A DNA stretch of 64,000 nt, taken from assembly GCF_019977315.1 (NCBI RefSeq), contig NZ_AP024652.1, positions 496,001 to 560,000 on the forward strand, written 5' to 3'. The stretch comes from Arthrobacter sp. StoSoilB22 (GTDB lineage: Bacteria; Actinomycetota; Actinomycetes; Actinomycetales; Micrococcaceae). A model generated the notes under the pieces. It was not told where the DNA came from. It searched no databases and saw nothing but the letters and a program-made list of their open reading frames with translations. The number at the start of each line of letters is the position of its first letter. The first letter of the stretch is position 1. The translations under genes were made by a program, and so were the position numbers. Of the stretch, positions 59,243 through 64,000 are shown piece after piece.

Positions 59243-60772
59243 ATGAACGTACCCATTCTTCAAATGCGAGGAATCACCAAGACCTTCCCCGGGGTAAAAG
59301 CCCTTCAGGACGTCACCCTGGACGTCAACCGTGGTGAGGTTCATGCCATTTGCGGCGAGAACGGAGCAGGGAAGTCCACCCTCATGAAAGTGTTGTCCGG
59401 GGTCTACGCCCACAACACCTTCGACGGCGACATCCTCTTTGAGAACGAACCCTGCGAATTTTCGAGCATCACCGATAGCGAGAAGCGCGGCATCGTGATC
59501 ATCCACCAGGAACTGGCCCTGAGCCCGTACCTGTCGATTGCCGAGAACATCTACCTCGGGAATGAGCTTGCCAGGAACGGCTGGGTGGACTGGCGGAAGA
59601 CCAACCTTGAAGCCGCCAAACTGCTGGCACGTGTTGGCCTCAGTGAAAACCCGGTCACCCCCATCCAGCACATCAGCGTGGGCAAGCAGCAACTGGTGGA
59701 AATCGCCAAGGCGCTGTCCAAAGAGGTGAAGCTCCTCATCCTGGACGAGCCCACCGCTGCGTTGAACGACGAAGACTCGGACCACTTGCTGGACCTCATC
59801 CTGCACCTCAAGGGCCAGGGCGTCACCAGCATTATCATCAGCCACAAGCTCAATGAGATCCGCAAGGTGGCTGATGCCGTCACCATTATCCGCGATGGCA
59901 AATCCATTGAGACACTGCGCCTGGACCAAGGCCAGATCACCCAGGAACGCATCATCCGGGGCATGGTGGGACGCGACCTGGAGAGCCTGTACCCGGACCG
60001 GAACCCCAACATCGGCGAGGAAGTCCTCCGCATAGAAGACTGGACCGTCCAGCACCCCCAGGACCATTCCCGCATGGTGGTGAACAACGCCAGCCTCAAC
60101 GTCCGCAAGGGTGAAGTGGTTGGCCTGGCCGGCCTCATGGGCGCCGGCCGGACCGAGCTGGCCATGAGCGTCTTCGGCCGGACTTACGGGCGGGCAGTAT
60201 CGGGCAAGGTCTACAAGTACGGCCAGGAAATCGACACCTCCACTGTCTCTGACGCAATCGACCACGGGATCGCCTATGCCACCGAGGACCGGAAGCACTA
60301 TGGCCTGAACCTGATCGAAGACATCAAACGGAATATCTCCATGGCTGCACTGAACAAGCTGGCCAAACGAGGTTGGGTGGACGGCAACAAAGAGACCACC
60401 GTCGCCAACCATTACCGGAAGAGCATGAACATCAAGGCTCCTTCCGTTGCTGCCATCACCGGCAAGCTCTCAGGCGGAAACCAGCAAAAGGTGGTGCTGA
60501 GCAAATGGATGTTCTCAGACCCCGACGTCCTCATCCTCGACGAGCCAACCCGTGGAATCGACGTCGGCGCCAAATTTGAGATTTACACCATCATCGCGGA
60601 GCTTGCAGCGGCAGGAAAAGCCGTCATAGTGATCTCCTCTGAGCTTCCGGAGCTCCTGGGCATTTGCGACAGGATCTACACCCTGTCCGCAGGCCACATC
60701 ACCGGCGAAGTCCCCATCGCTGAAGCCACCCAGGAAACCCTCATGCACTTCATGACCCAAGAGAAGGAATAG
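59243..60772 (+). CDS. mmsA: Multiple-monosaccharide ABC transporter ATP-binding protein
   Basis: This is a 509-residue double-ATPase-domain protein of the GguA/XylG kind. Domain 1 has Walker [11 protein letters not shown] near residue 37, Q-loop [18 protein letters not shown] and Walker [12 protein letters not shown]. Domain 2 has a degenerate first site ([19 protein letters not shown]) and intact LSGGNQQKV signature with [14 protein letters not shown]. It energises sugar import at the cytoplasmic face. The permease gene starts 5 bp after its stop. Confidence 0.92.
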   Translation: MNVPILQMRGITKTFPGVKALQDVTLDVNRGEVHAICGENGAGKSTLMKVLSGVYAHNTFDGDILFENEPCEFSSITDSEKRGIVIIHQELALSPYLSIAENIYLGNELARNGWVDWRKTNLEAAKLLARVGLSENPVTPIQHISVGKQQLVEIAKALSKEVKLLILDEPTAALNDEDSDHLLDLILHLKGQGVTSIIISHKLNEIRKVADAVTIIRDGKSIETLRLDQGQITQERIIRGMVGRDLESLYPDRNPNIGEEVLRIEDWTVQHPQDHSRMVVNNASLNVRKGEVVGLAGLMGAGRTELAMSVFGRTYGRAVSGKVYKYGQEIDTSTVSDAIDHGIAYATEDRKHYGLNLIEDIKRNISMAALNKLAKRGWVDGNKETTVANHYRKSMNIKAPSVAAITGKLSGGNQQKVVLSKWMFSDPDVLILDEPTRGIDVGAKFEIYTIIAELAAAGKAVIVISSELPELLGICDRIYTLSAGHITGEVPIAEATQETLMHFMTQEKE

Positions 60773-60777
60773 CGAAC

Positions 60778-62061
60778 ATGTCCGCCCTACGAGAATCCCT
60801 TGGCTTCCTCACAAGCCGCCTCCGCCAGGTTGGCATCTTCGTCGCCCTGATCCTGATCGTCATCCTCTTCCAGGTGCTTACGGACGGCATCCTGCTCCAG
60901 CCGCAGAACGTCACCAACCTGGTGGTCCAAAACAGCTACATCCTGATCCTGGCCATCGGCATGGTGATGGTCATTATCGCCGGGCACATCGACCTCTCCG
61001 TCGGTTCCATCGCAGGCTTCATCGGCGCTGTTGCTGGCGTGATGATCGTCCATTGGGGCTGGGCGTGGTGGCTCGCCATCCCGGCCTGCCTCCTGGTGGG
61101 TGCGTTGGTGGGTGCGTGGCAAGGCTACTGGATTGCCTATGTAGGTATCCCGGCCTTCATCGTCACCCTTGCAGGCATGCTGATCTTCCGCGGCCTGACC
61201 CTCATTACCCTCAAAAACCAGCAGATCACCCCGTTCCCGAACGAGTTGCGTGCCCTGGGCGGCGGCTTCCTGCCTGACATCTCCGGCGGCACGTCCGTCC
61301 TGGAATGGCTGACAGTGATCCTGGGCGTCGGCGGTACTGCAGCCATTCTTTTCCAGGCCCTCAAGGAACGCCGGGTTCGCCGCAAGTTCAACCTTGAAAA
61401 TGAACCGATGGCTTGGTTTGCCGTCAAGAACGGGTTCATCGCAGTCCTGATGCTCATCATCACCTTCCTCCTGGCCAGCTACCGTGGCACCCCGATCGTC
61501 CTGATCGTCCTTGCTGTCCTGGTGATCGTGTACTCGGCACTGATGAACAACAGCATCTTTGGCCGCCACACTTACGCGATCGGCGGCAACCTCCACGCAG
61601 CCGAGCTCTCGGGCATCAAGACCAAGAAGGTCACCTTCCGCCTCTTCGTCAACATGGGTGTCCTCGCGGCCTTGGCCGGGCTGGTCTTCACGGCCCGCCT
61701 GAACTCGGCGCAGCCCGCAGGTGGTACCGGGTTCGAACTCGACTCCATCGCTGCGGCCTTCATTGGTGGCGCCGCAGTGCAGGGTGGCATCGGAACAGTA
61801 GCCGGAGCCATGATTGGCGGCCTGATCATGGGCGTCCTCAACAACGGCATGTCCATCCTTGGCCTGGGCACCGATTACCAGCAGCTCATCAAGGGCCTGG
61901 TGCTGCTGCTCGCCGTCGGCTTCGACATCTTCAACAAGAACCGCACCGGTTCCGGTGGAGGCTCCACCATGGGCCGCCGGTTCAAATGGAAGACCACCCC
62001 GCCGGCAACCGAGACCTCCACGCCGGCAAAGGCTGAACCCGTCGCGGTCGACGCGAAGTAG
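60778..62061 (+). CDS. mmsB: Multiple-monosaccharide ABC transporter permease
   Basis: This is a 427-residue XylH/GguB-type permease, longer than RbsC-type permeases because of an extra central loop (about 150-225, including ERRVRRKFNLENEPM). The family motif GHIDLSVGSIAGFIGAVAGV is near residue 64, and GGAAVQGGIGTVAGAMIGGL near 330. The C-terminal 40 residues are a Thr/Pro/Ala-rich cytoplasmic tail. It follows mmsA directly and is followed 6 bp later by the LacI gene. Confidence 0.91.
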   Translation: MSALRESLGFLTSRLRQVGIFVALILIVILFQVLTDGILLQPQNVTNLVVQNSYILILAIGMVMVIIAGHIDLSVGSIAGFIGAVAGVMIVHWGWAWWLAIPACLLVGALVGAWQGYWIAYVGIPAFIVTLAGMLIFRGLTLITLKNQQITPFPNELRALGGGFLPDISGGTSVLEWLTVILGVGGTAAILFQALKERRVRRKFNLENEPMAWFAVKNGFIAVLMLIITFLLASYRGTPIVLIVLAVLVIVYSALMNNSIFGRHTYAIGGNLHAAELSGIKTKKVTFRLFVNMGVLAALAGLVFTARLNSAQPAGGTGFELDSIAAAFIGGAAVQGGIGTVAGAMIGGLIMGVLNNGMSILGLGTDYQQLIKGLVLLLAVGFDIFNKNRTGSGGGSTMGRRFKWKTTPPATETSTPAKAEPVAVDAK

Positions 62062-62067
62062 CCGCAC

Positions 62068-63084
62068 ATGTCCACAGGGGGAGCGGCGCGAGCTCCCGTC
62101 ATGGGTGATGTTGCCAGGATGGCGGGAGTCTCGCACCAAACCGTTTCCCGTGTCCTGAACAACCATCCCAACGTCAGTGTCCGGACCAAGCAGCGCGTGG
62201 AATCGGCCATCGCGCAGCTCGGGTACCGCCGGAACACCGCAGCCCGCAGTCTGGTGACCCGGCGCTCCCGGACCATCGGGGTGCTTGCCTGCGAGACGGG
62301 CCAGTTCGGACCCGCGAACACGCTCCTGGGGGTGGAACAAGCGGGTCGGGAAGCGGGCTACTTCGTCAGCATTGCGAACCTCCGGGAAGTGACCGACGAG
62401 AGCGTCAACGACGCCATCGCGCACTTCAGGAACCAGTCCGTGGACGGGATTGTCATTCTGGTCCCACACCCGGACGTCCTCGCTGCCCTGCGCGATGTTT
62501 CCTTTTCCGTGCCGATTGTGGCCGTCGGGGCCGGTGCCGGAAACCAGTTGACGGGGGCGTCCCTGAACCAGCGGCTGGGAGCCCGCCTCGCGGTTGATCA
62601 CCTGATCGGCCTGGGCCACCGCCGTATTGCGCACATTTCCGGCCCGCCCCACTGGATCGACGCCGCCGAGCGCATCACGGGATGGCAGGAGTCGCTGAAA
62701 AATGCCGGTTTGCACGCCGACGTCCTGCTGCGGGGTGGCTGGGATGCGGCCTCCGGCTACCGCGCCGGCCTTGAGCTCATACAGCAGCACCCCGTCACTG
62801 CCGTGTTCGTCGCCAACGACCAGATGGCGGTGGGTGTACTCCGCGCCGTCCAGGAAGCCGGCCTTCATATCCCGGGACACCTCAGCGTGGTGGGCTACGA
62901 CGACCAACCCGAGGCTGAGTTCTTCATGCCGCCGCTCACCACCATCAAACAGGACTTCGAGGAACTCGGCCGCCGATGCATGGAGGCCGTGCTGCAGCAA
63001 CTGGACGGGGACGGGGGAGCGGGCGACCAGATCGTCAACCCCCGCTTAGTGATCCGCGCAACTACGGCGGCCCCACTAAACTAG
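62068..63084 (+). CDS. LacI-family regulator of the chvE-mmsAB operon
   Basis: This is a 338-residue LacI repressor with HTH MGDVARMAGVSHQTVSRVLNNHPNV at residues 12-36 and a sensor domain ending VVGYDDQPEAEFFMPPLTTI. Being the last gene of the sugar-importer operon, it probably represses it through the twin ATTGTGAACGCTAACAAY sites upstream of chvE. The VGYDDQPEAEFFxPPLTT signature recurs in repressors of arabinose/galactose/cellobiose-type genes, but the inducer here is unknown. Confidence 0.88.
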   Translation: MSTGGAARAPVMGDVARMAGVSHQTVSRVLNNHPNVSVRTKQRVESAIAQLGYRRNTAARSLVTRRSRTIGVLACETGQFGPANTLLGVEQAGREAGYFVSIANLREVTDESVNDAIAHFRNQSVDGIVILVPHPDVLAALRDVSFSVPIVAVGAGAGNQLTGASLNQRLGARLAVDHLIGLGHRRIAHISGPPHWIDAAERITGWQESLKNAGLHADVLLRGGWDAASGYRAGLELIQQHPVTAVFVANDQMAVGVLRAVQEAGLHIPGHLSVVGYDDQPEAEFFMPPLTTIKQDFEELGRRCMEAVLQQLDGDGGAGDQIVNPRLVIRATTAAPLN

Positions 63085-63089
63085 GAGCC

Positions 63090-63662
63090 ATGACTTCCAC
63101 GCCTGATACTGCTGCAGCCCGCGCCCGCCTTCTTGAACTCATCAAAGAACTGGCGGTGGTCCGCGGCAAGGTGATCCTCTCCAGCGGCAAGGAAGCGGAC
63201 TACTACATCGACCTCCGCCGCATCACCCTGCACCACGAAGCCTCCAAGCTGGTGGGTCAGGTCATGTTGGACATGATCGACGACGCCGGCGTTTCAGTTG
63301 AGTGCGCCGGCGGGCTCACCATGGGTGCCGACCCCGTGGGTACCGCCGTGATGCACGCTGCTGCCGACGCCGGCCGTGCCGTGGACGCCTTCGTTGTCCG
63401 CAAGGCCCAGAAGTCCTACGGCATGGGCCGCCAAGTGGAAGGTCCCTCGGTTGAAGGCCGCAACGTAGTGGTCCTCGAGGACACATCCACCACCGGCGGG
63501 TCCGCACTGACCGCCGTCGAAGGTGTCCGCAAGGCGGGCGGCAACGTAGTAGCTGTAGCGGTAATCGTTGACCGCAACACCGGCGCCAAAGAGAAGATTG
63601 AAGCCGAAACCGGAGTGCCGTACCTCTTCGCCTTCGGCAAGGATGAACTGGGCCTCGACTAA
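63090..63662 (+). CDS. pyrE: Orotate phosphoribosyltransferase
   Basis: This is a 190-residue enzyme of de novo pyrimidine synthesis (orotate + PRPP to OMP). The PRPP motif is NVVVLEDTSTTGGSALTAV near residue 118, the flexible-loop lysines are in VRKAQKSYGMGRQVEG near 96, and SSGKEADYYIDLR near 31 is the N-terminal orotate-site segment. It starts 5 bp after the LacI stop, so it may be partly read through, but its role is housekeeping. Confidence 0.94.
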   Translation: MTSTPDTAAARARLLELIKELAVVRGKVILSSGKEADYYIDLRRITLHHEASKLVGQVMLDMIDDAGVSVECAGGLTMGADPVGTAVMHAAADAGRAVDAFVVRKAQKSYGMGRQVEGPSVEGRNVVVLEDTSTTGGSALTAVEGVRKAGGNVVAVAVIVDRNTGAKEKIEAETGVPYLFAFGKDELGLD

Positions 63663-63677
63663 GCCTATGCTTGCTGC

Positions 63678-64000
63678 GTGGACGTTCAGGTAGGGAAGCT
63701 CCCGGCGCCGCCGGAGGTGACTGAAAACCTCCCCGCACCGGTGAGCGAGGAACCGGAGAAGGCAGCGGATCCGGGCTCATGGGCCCGGATCCTTCCCTAC
63801 GCTGCCCGGTTGAAGAAAACGTCCCGCCGTAACTTCCTCATCACCGCCGGGGCGTCGGGGGCGCTCGCCGCGGACATGCTTTTCACCCGTCGTGTGCAGG
63901 CCGAGCGGCGAGCCACCAAGATCCTCCGTGTGCCGGATCCGTACTCGGACGTTTACTTTCCCAAAGCCAGCTGGATCCTCTTCCCGGGGTACAAAACCAG
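63678..64000 (+). CDS. Twin-arginine-signal protein, cut by window end
   Basis: Only the first 107 residues are in the window. The protein begins at a GTG with a Pro/Glu-rich stretch of about 35 residues, followed by KKTSRRNFLITAGASGALAA (residues about 48-67), a twin-arginine motif (SRRNFL) and hydrophobic segment. After it comes KILRVPDPYSDVYFPKASWILFPGYKT, which I do not recognise with certainty; it may open an alpha/beta-hydrolase-like or other extracytoplasmic domain. Export or membrane anchoring through the Tat system is the only firm inference. Confidence 0.65.
   Translation, partial: MDVQVGKLPAPPEVTENLPAPVSEEPEKAADPGSWARILPYAARLKKTSRRNFLITAGASGALAADMLFTRRVQAERRATKILRVPDPYSDVYFPKASWILFPGYKT

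Noticed and set aside
60787..63000. A 737-residue minus-strand frame opposite mmsB and the LacI gene
   Set aside because: Shadow of the two well-supported plus-strand genes; composition rich in Asp, Gly, Arg and His with no recognisable domain.
1..64000. tRNA, rRNA, CRISPR arrays, riboswitches
   Set aside because: Reading the intergenic gaps showed only hairpins, operators and promoters; none had cloverleaf, repeat-spacer or known aptamer features that I could support.

Overview
The window looks like a chromosomal segment of a high-GC actinobacterium of the Arthrobacter/Paenarthrobacter type (Micrococcaceae). I infer this from the high G+C content, a DUF222/HNH '13E12-type' endonuclease gene, MmyB-type and LacI-type regulators in number, frequent GTG/TTG starts, and the catabolic gene content. 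No rRNA, tRNA, CRISPR array, integrase or transposase was found.

Layout. (1) 1-7000: a levan/fructose module with a fructose-type ABC importer (frcB-frcC-frcA, the last cut by the window edge), a divergent LacI regulator, a small ABM-domain protein and a large secreted GH32 levanase. A TGACAACGTTGTCA-type palindrome lies in front of both frcB and the levanase, so the two are probably one regulon. (2) 7000-28740: housekeeping and accessory genes. These are a decayed RibD-C/DHFR-like gene, a TenA protein, a universal stress protein, an XRE/MmyB regulator and an MFS-lipoprotein operon that share a GAGGGACTCCCTC operator, a DUF222-HNH protein, a MarR regulator, an acyl-CoA synthetase divergent from an acyl-CoA dehydrogenase, a self-regulated TetR-glycosyltransferase pair, an APC permease, a betB-betA pair with paired operators, a membrane-anchored sulfite-oxidase-type protein, a VanW protein, two coupled secreted proteins and a BetI-like TetR. 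(3) 28781-35158: the most interesting region, a compact operon bounded by 64-bp near-identical direct repeats made from the 3' end of a TipA-type merR gene. It contains a 45-residue precursor-like peptide, an MccB/ThiF-like E1 enzyme, a cytoplasmic SBP_bac_5-like protein, a SagB-type FMN dehydrogenase, an ABC-ATPase/GNAT fusion and an MFS exporter. I read it as an uncharacterised RiPP-like biosynthetic island. (4) 35095-37622: TipA-type MerR, PadR and nadE, with clear operator sites for the two regulators.

(5) 37682-57675: a 20-kb uronate/glycoside catabolic region. It has two paralogous LacI repressors, a dipeptide-type ABC importer (SBP, DppB, a fused DppC-DppD, DppF), two isomerase/epimerase plus Gfo/Idh dehydrogenase pairs, uxaC, a fructuronate-reductase-type gene, a GPH glycoside transporter, an enolase-superfamily mannonate dehydratase and a gluconokinase-GH3 fusion. 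Six TTGRCAACCGGTTGNCAA-like operators mark the promoters, so the region is probably co-regulated. Glucuronate would pass through fructuronate and mannonate to 2-keto-3-deoxygluconate; the KDG kinase and aldolase are not in the window.

(6) 57676-64000: a multiple-monosaccharide ABC importer (chvE-mmsA-mmsB) with its own LacI regulator and two near-identical operator sites around the promoter, then pyrE and the start of a twin-arginine-signal protein cut by the window end.

Functions are assigned by reading motifs and family resemblance only; no searches were run.
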